In this document: positions 22,468-32,373 of the stretch, piece after piece
Layout: each line of letters starts with the position of its first letter
Numbering within the stretch: position 1 is the first letter of the stretch
DNA from: Rhizophagus sp. LPA8_4_AMF
Taxonomy: Eukaryota; Glomeromycota; Glomeromycetes; Glomerales; Glomeraceae
Assembly: GCA_021464525.1 (NCBI GenBank)
Contig: JADRCO010000497.1
Coordinates: forward strand, 1 to 32,373
Length of the DNA stretch: 32,373 bases
Reading direction: 5' to 3'
Position numbers and translations under genes: made by a program
The notes under the pieces: generated by a model
What the model was told of the DNA's origin: nothing
Databases searched by the model: none
What the model saw: the letters and a program-made list of their open reading frames with translations, nothing else

Positions 22468-22896
22468 TAAAAAAGCGATCCGCAAGGGAACTAATACTTG
22501 ATGTTCTGGGGCACAAAGTTCCGTATGATTAACAGGGTTAGCAATTTTAAAGCAACTTTTTTTCAATCCGGTTAAATATAAATCCATAATATATAATCCG
22601 GAAAGTTTCAATGATCCAAATTGTAAATTGGAAATGCAATAAAGATGATAAATATGACACAAACGTTTATATGTTATACTAATATATGTAATAAATATAA
22701 ATTCATTATGTATATGCCTGATAATTATGTAACAATCCTCTAAGGTGAAACTATGAAAGGTTATGTTTCTCAACAGTCTCTCAATATTCCGAGATCGACG
22801 CTTTCGTGAACTTAAAATAGTAAGACGATTAACGTACGTTCCATAATCACCATAAAAATAACGGAAAAAGAGATAGAAATGTTTGGATAATCTGTA
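22468..22896 (-). CDS. Unidentified 143-codon open frame, possibly an exon or remnant
   Basis: The minus strand is open from just after a TGA (22897-22899) to a TAA (22465-22467). With stop codons this common in 75% AT DNA, so long an open frame is unlikely by chance (my rough estimate is near one in 500,000 per start position). It reads FYGDYGTYVNRLTILSSRKR, RRSRNIERLLRNITFHSFTL, an Ile/Tyr/His-rich middle, and SGLYIMDLYLTGLKK then NPVNHTELCAPEHQVLVPLR. There is no ATG near its 5' edge, which fits an internal exon or a decayed gene. I do not recognise the family and no neighbouring exon was found. Confidence 0.35.
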
Positions 22897-24203
22897 TCAT
22901 ATTAAACAATTTGTGAACCTTTTTTTTCATATAATTGCTCATAATTGCTATACTTAAAATGATGATTATTATACGAGTTACACTTGGTCATAAAGTTTCA
23001 ATCACATGAATATTTATGTTTTTTCATACTAATGTGTAATGTTGGCCAAATTTACCAATAAAAAAAATGATCTGATAAGTGTATAAAACCCGCATATGAA
23101 ATCAGGAGGATTAAGATAAATTTTTAACAGGACATTCCTTTCAATTGAACATTCTTTATCTCGTGACCTACAGTAATTTTCCATGAATTATATTAAAGAT
23201 AAAATTCAGGAAAACCATGTAGTAACTGTAGATCATGCTTCGTTTTTGACATTCTATAATTTCATATCATAGTGAGTCCAGTTACTTTTCTATTACTGTG
23301 AAATGAGTATGTTTTTATATAATATTAGTTTTAAAATTGGATTCTATATACTGTATATATAGTTTTGAAATTGGATTCTATATATGATTTTTAATATTTC
23401 ACGGTTTAAACATGTATTTTTTGCAGAATTGTATATAGCATATGATGATAATACTATACAACATAAAATTTCATAAATTCGTAATTTTTGTTGCAATTTA
23501 TAATTATACAAAAATTTGGCCTCAGAAAATTATTTTTGTTGGTTCGTTTTTGGGCATAATCTGTAAAAAATATTATCCGGATAAACAGGCAAATCATAAA
23601 CCGGACTCATCCGTTCCATCAGGAAATAGGATGTAACAATGGACAATCAGTAGAAATCCGGTTTATCCGAAATCTGATATATCGAAATAAATTTATGACT
23701 CAAACTCCGGTATATCAATGGTTCCGGTTTATTGAAGATTCCGATTGTCTGTGTATTCCATCAAAAACAAATACCGTAATTTAACAGTGAGCTTTCAATG
23801 GATGGATAGTAAAACAGCGTTTGATTTTTGATTCTTGGATTCAGTTCCTTAGCTAGTCTTTCACCTTTCTTTGAAAAATGGTAAAATTATGATTACATTG
23901 AATCCGCTACGTCGGCAAAATTTAAGCAAGCTAAATAATTTTCATTTTGAGATTATGAATTCCTTGAATATGCTATCCGAAATTTTTGGTAAGACTTTGA
24001 GGGATATACTCAATTTTTGGTAAGACTTTTTGACCCAGCTTTTAAAATGCAATAGTCGTCACCGGAATTAATTCTAGGATTGGTATGCAATTTTAACTTG
24101 CAGAGTCACACCACGAGCAGGACCGAACGAACTTTTGATTCACTTTACAAAAAATTCCGATAAGTCATCATTAATTTGAATCAAAAATATTAGTACATAC
24201 CGT

Positions 24204-24294
24204 ATAGGGCGGGGTATAATATTACATGGACACAAGAATCTATATTTGCGTAATATATTTTACATTACGATTCCTAGCATTATACCCTGCCTAT
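24204..24294. repeat. Short inverted-repeat (MITE-like) element
   Basis: atagggcggggtataat at the left and attataccctgcctat at the right are inverted copies with one indel and one CpG-to-CpA change, about 91 bp end to end. The GC-rich arms stand out in this AT-rich region. A TA target duplication is possible but not provable. Confidence 0.4.
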
Positions 24295-24400
24295 TTAGAA
24301 GAATATTAGTTTTTTAAAAAATAAATATTAAATGTACATACACAATCCAAAAAGTATTTTAGGTACCAGTTTCGGCGTTTTAACTTAGAATTTGGTAAGT

Positions 24401-24420
24401 TTCGCAACATTTGTTGCGAA
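24401..24420. repeat. Perfect 8-bp-stem hairpin
   Basis: ttcgcaac, loop attt, gttgcgaa. It has no following T-run that would suggest a terminator, and no function can be assigned. Confidence 0.4.
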
Positions 24421-24792
24421 CCTAAATTTATTGAATTTTTTTTATGAAACGTTTGTTAATGTTTCCTTTATTCTATTTTGTAGGTCCAGTTCGAAGTTAT
24501 AGGCGAGTATTCGGATATTTTATCATATTTCATATTAAGTGCAATCCGATTCAACTTTCTGAAAAAATGTGCAGCCATTTCAGGATATTCTTGAAAAAGC
24601 CAAATGAAAAGAGGAGGTATCAGATTATCACCTCTTTCCATTTTTTCTTTTTAAGTTAGCAGAAATTCATATAGCTATTGACCAATTTCCGGATACAATA
24701 ATTATTAGTTGGGTGTTTTACAAATTAAATTTAAAATCGAAAATCCAGAAAAATTTTTTTGAGAGTACTATAGTACTATACTATACACATAC

Positions 24793-25032
24793 ATAGGGGT
24801 AATTAGCTCGTGATATATATACGGTGTTTATCTTAGGTAAAAGTCTGATAAAAGAGATAATTAATGCTTTTAATAAAGATTTTCTTCTAGTCATATTTTA
24901 AATAATAGATTTGATACACGCAAAAAATATACGTGAAGGAGTCATGAGGGTATAATGGCTCGATTGTCTCTTGATATACGGCGTTTATCTTAGGTAAAAG
25001 TCTGATAAAAAAGGTCATTAATAATTTGCTTT
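24793..25032 (+). repeat. Pair of direct repeats of about 75 bp
   Basis: 24793-24870 and 24947-25032 share the stretch GTTTATCTTAGGTAAAAGTC followed by TGATAAAA, plus looser similarity on both sides (TAATTAGCTCG against TAATGGCTCG; ATTAATG against ATTAATA). The offset is about 160 bp. No coding capacity. Confidence 0.6.
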
Positions 25033-25502
25033 GAAAAAAACTTTCTATTCATACCACAAAAAATGATATGTATCATATGGAACAATTATTTAATAAGATG
25101 AATTAAAGTCAAAAAAAAAAGACTACTAGCAAATCTTAAATTCATGTTACGTTTAAGAAGTTAAAAATAGCATGTTCCGCGTTTCAATGTTAATTGACTT
25201 GTGAGATCTAACGATACAATCTTAACAAGTTTGAATATTCTTTCATTTATCAGGATGTCCATACTTCTTTAGAAATTGGAGTAGGAATTAGAATTCTTAT
25301 GATTGTGATAAATGATGTTTTTGGCCACTGGATGATGAGATAATTGCAAAAAAACTGATTTTTTTAAAATTTTCAAATTTAACTCTTTCTCTATTAATTA
25401 TGAGGTTTATCATCAACTTCACATCAGCCCAGCCCTATCGAATTGACCTATCAACCTCATTAACTCGATCAATCAACTCGAAAGCCTTACAATACATCGA
25501 AA

Positions 25503-25778
25503 TTCAACCTCTTCTTTACAATAATGTGTCAACAAGTAGGACAGTAGTCACGATTTTTATGACTAACCACGCTATTATACGTAAAACCAAAAATGATTAA
25601 TTGATAATGGGCATGCCAGAAATCAGCTGATTTAAAAGGGGTGGGGAGTCAAGCTTCAAATCAAGTCTATTATATCACGTGACATTTTATATTTTAGATT
25701 CACCTCTTAACGTGTCCAAAAGTAGGGCAGTAGTCTATCTAACCATCTTTACTTCGCTAGTCTACGTAAAAACAAATG
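25503..25778 (+). repeat. Pair of direct repeats of about 85 bp
   Basis: 25503-25595 and 25698-25778 share TTCA(A)CCTCTT, GTGTCMAMAAGTAGGRCAGT, AGTC, CTAACCA and TACGTAAAAMCMAAA in the same order. They are diverged and about 186 bp apart. Confidence 0.55.
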
Positions 25779-25821
25779 TCCCTTAGCTTTTGCAATAACG
25801 CAGTGCAGTGTTGGCACTCCG

Positions 25822-25867
25822 TTTGGCCGCGGCCAAATTTGACCAATACAATCCATGGCCGCGGCCA
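25822..25867. repeat. Two copies of a GC-rich palindrome TGGCCGCGGCCA
   Basis: tttggccgcggccaaa (25822-25837) is a perfect 16-bp palindrome. tggccgcggcca (25856-25867) repeats its core 34 bp later. The pair is by far the most GC-rich local sequence in this non-coding region. Function unknown. Confidence 0.55.
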
Positions 25868-26115
25868 AATGTACTGAGTCGACTGCCGACTAATCTAGGT
25901 AAGCTTGGATATTTTAAAATGAATCTAAATGAACCTTTCCAAGTTAATTCAAAATTGTCGGCTAATTAATTTTAGTAATTATAAAAACAAATACTTTTAG
26001 AACTAATTTAGTACCTTTTGATAACAAGTTGTTTATAACAATTGATTTAAATCGTAATCATTTTTTAATATTTACTTTCAATAATTAGCCTCTTTATATT
26101 GAACTTATCATTAAT

Positions 26116-26296
26116 CTGGAATGTTCTTAGCGTAACAATACAATCGTTTTATATCAAAAAAAAAAAAACTGGAATGTTCTTGACGTAAAAAATAATACAT
26201 TTTTAAAAATTCTTAACGTAAGAAAATGATACAATCCATTTTATTTTAAAAGGAATCAAAAAAAATGTCTGGAAAGTTCTCGACGTTCAAATAAAT

Positions 26297-26333
<37 letters not shown>

Positions 26334-26345
26334 TTAGAATGTTCT
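26116..26345. promoter_or_regulatory. Cluster of four GAAnnTTC (heat-shock-element-like) units
   Basis: GAATGTTC at 26119-26126, GAATGTTC at 26172-26179, GAAAGTTC at 26272-26279 and GAATGTTC at 26337-26344. Three sit in the longer unit CTGGAAwGTTCTyrrCGT, so they also form a degenerate dispersed repeat. GAAnnTTC is the paired half-site of heat shock factor. No gene starts close by: the nearest annotated start is 28860 on the minus strand, reading away from here. Regulatory meaning is therefore unproven. Confidence 0.3.
26301..26327. repeat. (TA)n microsatellite
   Basis: An uninterrupted alternating TA tract of about 27 bases lies within the GAAnnTTC cluster. Confidence 0.8.
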
Positions 26346-28296
26346 TTAATAACTTTTTCCGTCTTAAAATACACTATTATTATGTAAAAGAAGCTTAAGA
26401 GTTTGACTACCAGAAATTATAATAAATCAGAGCATAACACGTGTAATATATTTTTTACCTGGAAACTTAATAATATTTTACCGATTTCCAACAATGGAAG
26501 GATGTAATATTTACATCATGTGCCATTTAAGTATTTCTGAGAAATGATAAATCAGCCCTCTCATATAAGCCTCAATTTTCCGTTAAGATGAGGCAATTTT
26601 TTTTGAAGGTCACATGGTAAAGTCTAGTACTCCCAAATCGTAAAACAGTTTTCTTTCTCCTGTTATCTAAATATGTATTACTCAAATAACCGAATCCCAC
26701 ACATTTGTACCAGGATCCCAATAATTCGATCAGCATAACAGATAACAAAACTAACTATAAATGAAAAAATATGATGCTAAAGAACCATGAATTGACGTAA
26801 TGAAGAAAAAAAAAAAAAAAAGTTCCCGATCCTGGTAAAATTGAAAGAAAGCGTATTTGCGCAGTAACAAAAAAAGATAATTCTTAAGAATATTGAATCA
26901 TTATTCATGTTCTTAATAAGTAATAACAATATCGAGATTTGGCAAAAAAAAAAAAAAATGATATAACGCCACCAACACAAGTTGTGGCTCATAAAATTAA
27001 CTGGTTACGATAATTACAATAATTACAGTAATTACAGTAATTAGGGTAATTACAATAATTAGGATAATTGATATCGTTTGTAAGAAAATCATTATCTCAT
27101 TATTATTTAAACTAGTAATACTTTCAAATGAATGTAAACTTAAAACAATGTAAACATCATAAGCTCAAATATATTGTAATTAAAAGAGTTTAAACGAGAT
27201 ATAGATAATAAATATACTGTAATATAAAAAGAATATACAGAAAAAAAATTTTGGGTAAGACGTTCCATGAAAAACTAAATTTCTTAATTTGGTAAGAAGC
27301 AAAAAAAAAATCATTTTTGATTAACTTTTGATGGAAATGAATTGACGCAGGACCGATTCTAACGATTATGTAAAATTCCTTTCTAAAAAAAAAAAAAAAA
27401 AATATTTTAGGTAAAAATTTTCAATATTTATTATTTAAAGAAAAAACATGCATCTAAATATGTACGAAAAATATGAATAATTGGACCCGATGTCTATTAT
27501 TTAACCAAAAGCACTTCATTTTTAATTTCCTGATTTATAAAAAATTAAAAATAATAATAAATTTTAAGAGTCATAATGCATATTTATTTGGAACAACTTT
27601 ATAAAAATCTTTTATTTTACTGTATAAAACGGATACTTGACATTTTTCAGACGAGATTTTTTTAACGATATATTCGATACGAATAAAAATGTTATTATAA
27701 GTACCCGAGTTTAAATGTTTAAATACCAAACCAAATATAAATTTAATTCAAAATTAAGCAAATAAAATATTTATAAACGAATCATGTCTTTAATTGTTAA
27801 TTAATTAATTTATTAATTACATATAAAATTTCATCTAAAAAAAAAAAAACTTTTTAAAAAAAAAATCATAATGGAATAGCATACTACAGTAGTTATAATT
27901 CTAATTACTGTGGATCTCTTAAATTAATAATCTATTTTTTCTTTCTTCTTTTTCTTTTTTCTTTTTATATTATATTATATTATAAATATGCTGTATAAGA
28001 AAACTTAATTTTTCGTCTATAATTGAAATAATTGAAATGATTTTCCAAAATGAAGATTATTTCGTTTCATAAAGTTCTAAAGTGGAGGACCCGCGCCACT
28101 TATTTCTTTTTGTCATACATAAGATGATATCAGAAATATTTTTTTTCTCTTCCTTTGTTTCTTGGGGAGAGGGGGGGGTTTTTTTTTTATCTCTAACATT
28201 TTATAATACATTTATATAACAAAAGAATTTTTTAATTTTAGGTAATAAAGGTATATACAGAAATATAAAGTTATAAAGAGTGTAAAAAATGAGAGT
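26346..28296. other. AT-rich non-coding region before the response-regulator gene
   Basis: Apart from the 9-bp tandem array (27009-27070) and many A/T homopolymers, nothing is recognised. A minus-strand open frame at 26777-26992 is Phe-rich translation of A runs. The right end contains the 3' flank of the gene ending at 28297. Confidence 0.5.
27009..27070 (+). repeat. 9-bp tandem repeat, about seven units (rtaattaca)
   Basis: The units gataattac, aataattac, agtaattac, agtaattag, ggtaattac, aataattag and gataattga follow one another without gaps. This is a minisatellite with point variants. Confidence 0.75.
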
Positions 28297-28860
28297 TCAT
28301 AATGTATTTCGATAAACTTTTTCTAGTTCAGCTTGAACTTTGGCCGAAGAAGCTGGTTTAGCGACATATCCATTCTAAAGAAAAATTAATAAAAAAGAAA
28401 TTTTATAAATTTTTTATTTCCACATTTAAAAATAACTTTTAAATATATAATAATATATAATTTTAAAACCTACCATTCCTGCTTGGTCAAAAGTTTCTTC
28501 CCATGGATTTGTTGTATAAGCAAGAACAGGAATTTTTCTATTTTCTTCTAATACGATTGATGTATTACGAATTTTAATACAAGTTTCAACGCCATTCTGT
28601 TTTGGCATATCAATATCCATGAAGATGATATCAAAAATTTCATTCGATAATAGTTCCAAAGCTTCATTACCACTTATAACACATGTTACTTTATGATTAA
28701 ATTCTTTTTCCAAAATTTTAGCGAGGATTTTGCCAGTTATTATATTATCATCTACAACTAAAGTTTTTATTATCGTTGAAGAAAGAGAGAAAGAAGTTGG
28801 AGGTGTGGTCAAAAGATCGTTAGCAATTGTCGCCATTACGTTACAAGTTGTAGCTGACAT
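28297..28860 (-). CDS. Single-domain response regulator (receiver domain), 2 exons
   Basis: Exons 28860-28474 and 28374-28297 (minus), joined over a 99-nt GT-AG intron, give 154 aa. Receiver domains accept a phosphate from a histidine phosphotransfer protein in fungal two-component (phosphorelay) signalling. Residues 1-31 form a variable Ser/Thr-rich leader, and the receiver fills the rest. The acidic pair is in TLVVDDN (D37, D38), the phosphoacceptor is D82 in IIFMDIDMP, the switch Thr is T116 in VLAYTTN, and the conserved Lys is K135 in GYVAKP. The Lys lies in exon 2, so splicing is needed for a complete site; reading through the intron would end at 28426 with an incorrect tail. There is no output domain, as in stand-alone regulators such as Candida Srr1. 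Whether it is the orthologue is not established. Confidence 0.88.
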
Positions 28861-31800
28861 TTGAGAAAATGATCCGAGGATTTGACGAAATAATTTTAAA
28901 AATTTGTAAAATAATATATATAAAAATATTTATTATTTATTTAAATCGTAAAACGATAGGTAGGATTTTAAAATAAATCAAGTTTTTTTAAAAAAAAAAA
29001 AAAATTGAATTTTTTTATTTTTTTCTTAAAATATTTTTCGTTAGTTTTGTCATTTAAATTAACAACAAAAAGCTTAAAAAAAAAAAAAAACTTTTTGGCG
29101 TGAATAGAAATCAAACATTAACTGAGTCCTTTTATAAAATTTTAAGATAAGAAACTTTCAAATCAAGATTAGTTCAAATTACCATTTCGGTACAAGACGA
29201 TAAAAATGTTAATTCAATGTGTCATATAAATTATGTAAAAAAAATTGTTCCGAATCAACACAATGATGTATTTTATTTAAGATGTTTTAATGTACATCAT
29301 AATATATTATAATATATTATAATATAAAAATAATAATAATACTGAAACAATAAATAATAATTTTTTTTTTTTTTTTTATACTGAGTGGCTTATAATAAAT
29401 AAAAATATATTTTATTTAGTATCATTAATAATCCCGGAAATATGTATCCACATTTACGTATGATCTACGACGTAACATCCAACTACGTAACTTTTTAAGA
29501 GTTTTTATTATATCACATGAATAGGTTCTTAAAATAGATTCGTTAAAAACAGGTTTTTAACTTTTGAAACCAAGAGAAAGAGAAAAAAAAAAAAATAATA
29601 ATTAAGTGATGTTTATCAATTCCATATCTTGTAAAAAAGATTTTTTTTTGTATTTTTTGTTAATTTTATTTTGTTATAAATTTTTACATAAATTCTTGGC
29701 AGAAATTAGTTAATCAGTGTCCATTATTTCTTTTACAAGAATTTTGTCTTTTTAGTAAAAGAATGACGTTCTTGATTTCTTCCCTGATTTTTCGCCAAGA
29801 ATTTTGAATAACTTGAGTAATTATATGAAAATTATTGAATAAGGAAATTTTTTTTTGACCGCAATAATTTTTAACGGTACTTTTAATATACATTTTTAGT
29901 ATTTATTTTTTTTTTTTACCCATAAACTTTATTTCTCATATATAATTAAAAACAATGATTAGATAAAAATTAATTACTAAGTTATTATTTTTGATAAATT
30001 GATAATTGTATGATGTTGTATGAGAATTATTGAATAAGGAAATTTTAACATTAAAAGATTCCTAAAAAAGATCATCAACATTAAGATCTTTCCTTTTATA
30101 AGTTAAATTTTTTTTGAAACAACAATGTCTTCACCGACCCAACAAATATTTATTTTCCGGAACAATATTATATATAGATTAGATATCATTTTTTTATTGG
30201 TAGATTAATTAATTTTAAAGTTTTTATTTGGAAAAAAATATTAAAAAAGGAAGTTTTATTATAAATAAAGAAATTTATCTATGAAAAAAAGATAATTTAT
30301 TAGAGATTGTTTATGAGATTGTTTATGAGATTGTTTAGGAATATACATTATGTGTATTTTTTGTCTCTAAGATTGTTTTACGAAATTGTTTTATGAAATT
30401 TTTTATGAGACAAACAGTGAGATTATTTTTAATTAATTTAATTAAAAATTTAATTAATTTTCAAATGTTTTAAACATGTTTACATTCTTTTAACAAGTTT
30501 TCCTTTTGATCTAGAATTTGCCTTTTTTTGAATTTTTTTAATCTAGTCTATTTTAAGAAAAAATTCTTATGCATCTTAAGTAAACCACGTTTTAATGCTG
30601 TATTACTGTATATCCAGATTTCTAGTCCTGTTCTCATTTAAAGAATTAAATGGTAGTCGCGGAAAATTAGAAAGACGGCAGAAATTTATTATGCAATGTG
30701 GCTTGTTAATTATTGGTTTTAAATTTAGAATCTTTACGGAATATTCTCGGAGAATTTAACTACATAACTTGATTCCTAATTTGTATTAGTTTTATGAATA
30801 TATGACGTGTTAAATCGGGACCTCTTAATTATTTGGTTAAAGTTACGTCATATTATCACGAGTCATTACAATGTCTGTACCAAGAGATATCTTTTGCATA
30901 ATTGCGTAATATCCTATCTATCAATAACAGATAACTACATAATATTCAATTTACTCAAAAGTATATCTGTTATATTAAGAAAATCTTTTACAAAATTAAA
31001 CATGTATAATCCTTGAGAAAAAACCATGTTTGTTTTTTTTTTAATTTCTCATCTACATTTTACTTATTTGGCATAAATTTCTTGATTAAACCAAAAATAT
31101 CGAACAATTGTTACTTTTTCCTCTCCTCGTTATATGTTTTTATTAAAATTTTATTTCCTGTATAATACTTTTTTTCTCAATTTAGTAACTTTTATAATGA
31201 TTATTAATTAGTAATGGTTTTTTTATATACATATATATAAACGTTAATGCTTTTTTTTTTTTCATTCCGTTTATTCCGTTTTATCGTTAAAAGGTGACCG
31301 GTTTTTCGCTCAGATGATATGTATGAGAAGGTCTTACACGATTGGTTCCATAATTAGTTACTTCCCTAATCTCTAAAATCTAATGTATATATTTAGCCTC
31401 AATTTTTCTCTTTTATAATAGAATTGATTTTCATGTAATTTGGTGATACGATTGACACGATAAATCTTAAATTACCTAATTAAACAAACTTATATAAATA
31501 TTAAAAATTAACATAATTATGTGGGATCTAACAACAGTTCGTCATCAAATTACCATATTCGCAAATTTGGTTATTGACAATTTTGGTTTGATCCCATGAC
31601 CCATATAAAAAGTTAACTTGTTTTAGTTTATATTTTCTAAAAATATATCATAATTCTTAAAATTGACAATATTGTGATGAAAGTTGAAATTATTTATTTA
31701 TTTTTTTATTTTTTCGTCATCTGTCGTTTTGTTTGTTTAGAATATACTAAATTAGTATTAAAATAATTTTTATAAAACGTTTGTAATATTTCTATGTACC

Positions 31801-32373
31801 TTTTTTTAGAATAATTTTTCTATTTTTAATATTTTTAAATGTATTCACGGAATTTATAATTTATAATTTGAAAAGCTGGCTTGGGTCAAAAAAAAAAAAC
31901 CAGTTGAGCCATTGAACGTAAACGTTTTATCGTGAACATTTAATATTATGGAGTTATTAAAAAAATACACGGAATGAGTCCGCCGGTATCTAACTGCCTT
32001 AGTTTATTGGTTTATAATTTCAATGTTTCTCCTTCAAATCCGATATCAACGAATATCAATCGATATCAACAGGCTTAGTTCACTTAATTTTTCTTCAAGT
32101 TTACATAATAACTAATTTTTTTACAACTTAATAAATGTCTGATATTTCTGATTATTGCATCATCACGTAATACAACAATAAACCTTAACAAAGAAATATG
32201 TAACGTATTTAGCAGATTTATCAGTTGTGATGTGACACAATTTGTCAACCTCCTAACTTAATCAATCAGATCAATAATCCTAACTTAGGGCGTTCTTAAC
32301 TCAATGAATCGGAAACAAAATTTTAATTAGTAAGTTGCAGATCAGTGAGTTACCATTCCAATGAATAAAAAAG
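28861..32373. other. AT-rich region without recognisable genes
   Basis: About 3.5 kb with long A/T runs, a 12-bp tandem repeat (30303-30338) and an A/T palindrome near 30429-30460. The longest open frame (30807-31016, 69 codons) has no family features. The left edge includes the promoter of the response-regulator gene. Confidence 0.5.
30303..30338 (+). repeat. 12-bp tandem repeat gagattgtttat, three units
   Basis: Three adjacent units, the last ending in tag. Diverged relatives (gattgttttacgaaattgttt and following) continue at about 30370-30410. Confidence 0.65.

Larger units (their letters stand above)
22897..24780. other. Non-coding region with short inverted-repeat structures
   Basis: No gene was recognised. 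It holds a cluster of CCGGTTTATCCG-like motifs (23576-23740), a small inverted-repeat element (24204-24294), and a perfect hairpin (24401-24420). Short open frames at 23442-23636 and 24444-24659 have no family features. Confidence 0.45.

Noticed and set aside
13373..32373. tRNA, rRNA or snRNA genes
   Set aside because: No B-box-like GTTCGANNC with a matching cloverleaf, and no rRNA core sequence, was seen by eye.

Overview
The window looks like nuclear DNA of an early-diverging fungus, most probably an arbuscular mycorrhizal fungus (Glomeromycotina, Rhizophagus-like). The DNA is very AT-rich. Genes are broken by many short GT-AG introns (mostly 50-110 nt), core eukaryotic genes match their families over full length, and the gaps hold decayed mobile DNA. 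The lineage call is an inference from composition, gene style and remembered repeat families; no search was run.

Layout: 472-4792 (minus) is a 16-exon WDR75/Utp17 (Nan1) gene of the small-subunit processome. 4793-11394 is a transposon graveyard. It begins with a decayed gene of a multicopy family with a C-terminal RING-like finger (about 5750-7110). Next comes an IS607-type transposon: a serine recombinase TnpA with a MerR-like helix-turn-helix and a spliceosomal intron (7550-8215), overlapping a decayed Fanzor/TnpB nuclease gene (8163-10620). Two elements with terminal inverted repeats (TIRs) are nested inside the Fanzor zinc ribbon: 9267-10311 with a 9-bp target duplication, and 10354-10539 with an 8-bp one. 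A second copy of the first family (about 10783-11269) ends 125 bp before the next gene. 11395-13372 (plus) is a complete 9-exon RVB1 (RUVBL1) gene encoding 456 aa. 13617-16713 (minus) is a 10-exon ankyrin-repeat gene. 17613-21569 (minus) is a single-exon gene for a 1318-aa coiled-coil protein. 21570-28296 is mostly non-coding, with microsatellites, short direct and inverted repeats and one unexplained 143-codon open frame (22468-22896, minus). 28297-28860 (minus) is a two-exon single-domain response regulator. 28861-32373 shows no gene.

Working together: the two best-known genes both act around ribosome production (Utp17 in pre-18S processing; Rvb1 in box C/D snoRNP assembly as well as chromatin remodelling), but they are divergent and more than 6 kb apart, so a functional link is speculative. 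The most notable content is the IS607-like recombinase plus Fanzor pair. The recombinase catalytic half is still an open frame across a well-formed intron, while its DNA-binding half has four TGA codons and no indels. The Fanzor gene keeps recognisable RuvC and zinc-ribbon parts but is dead.
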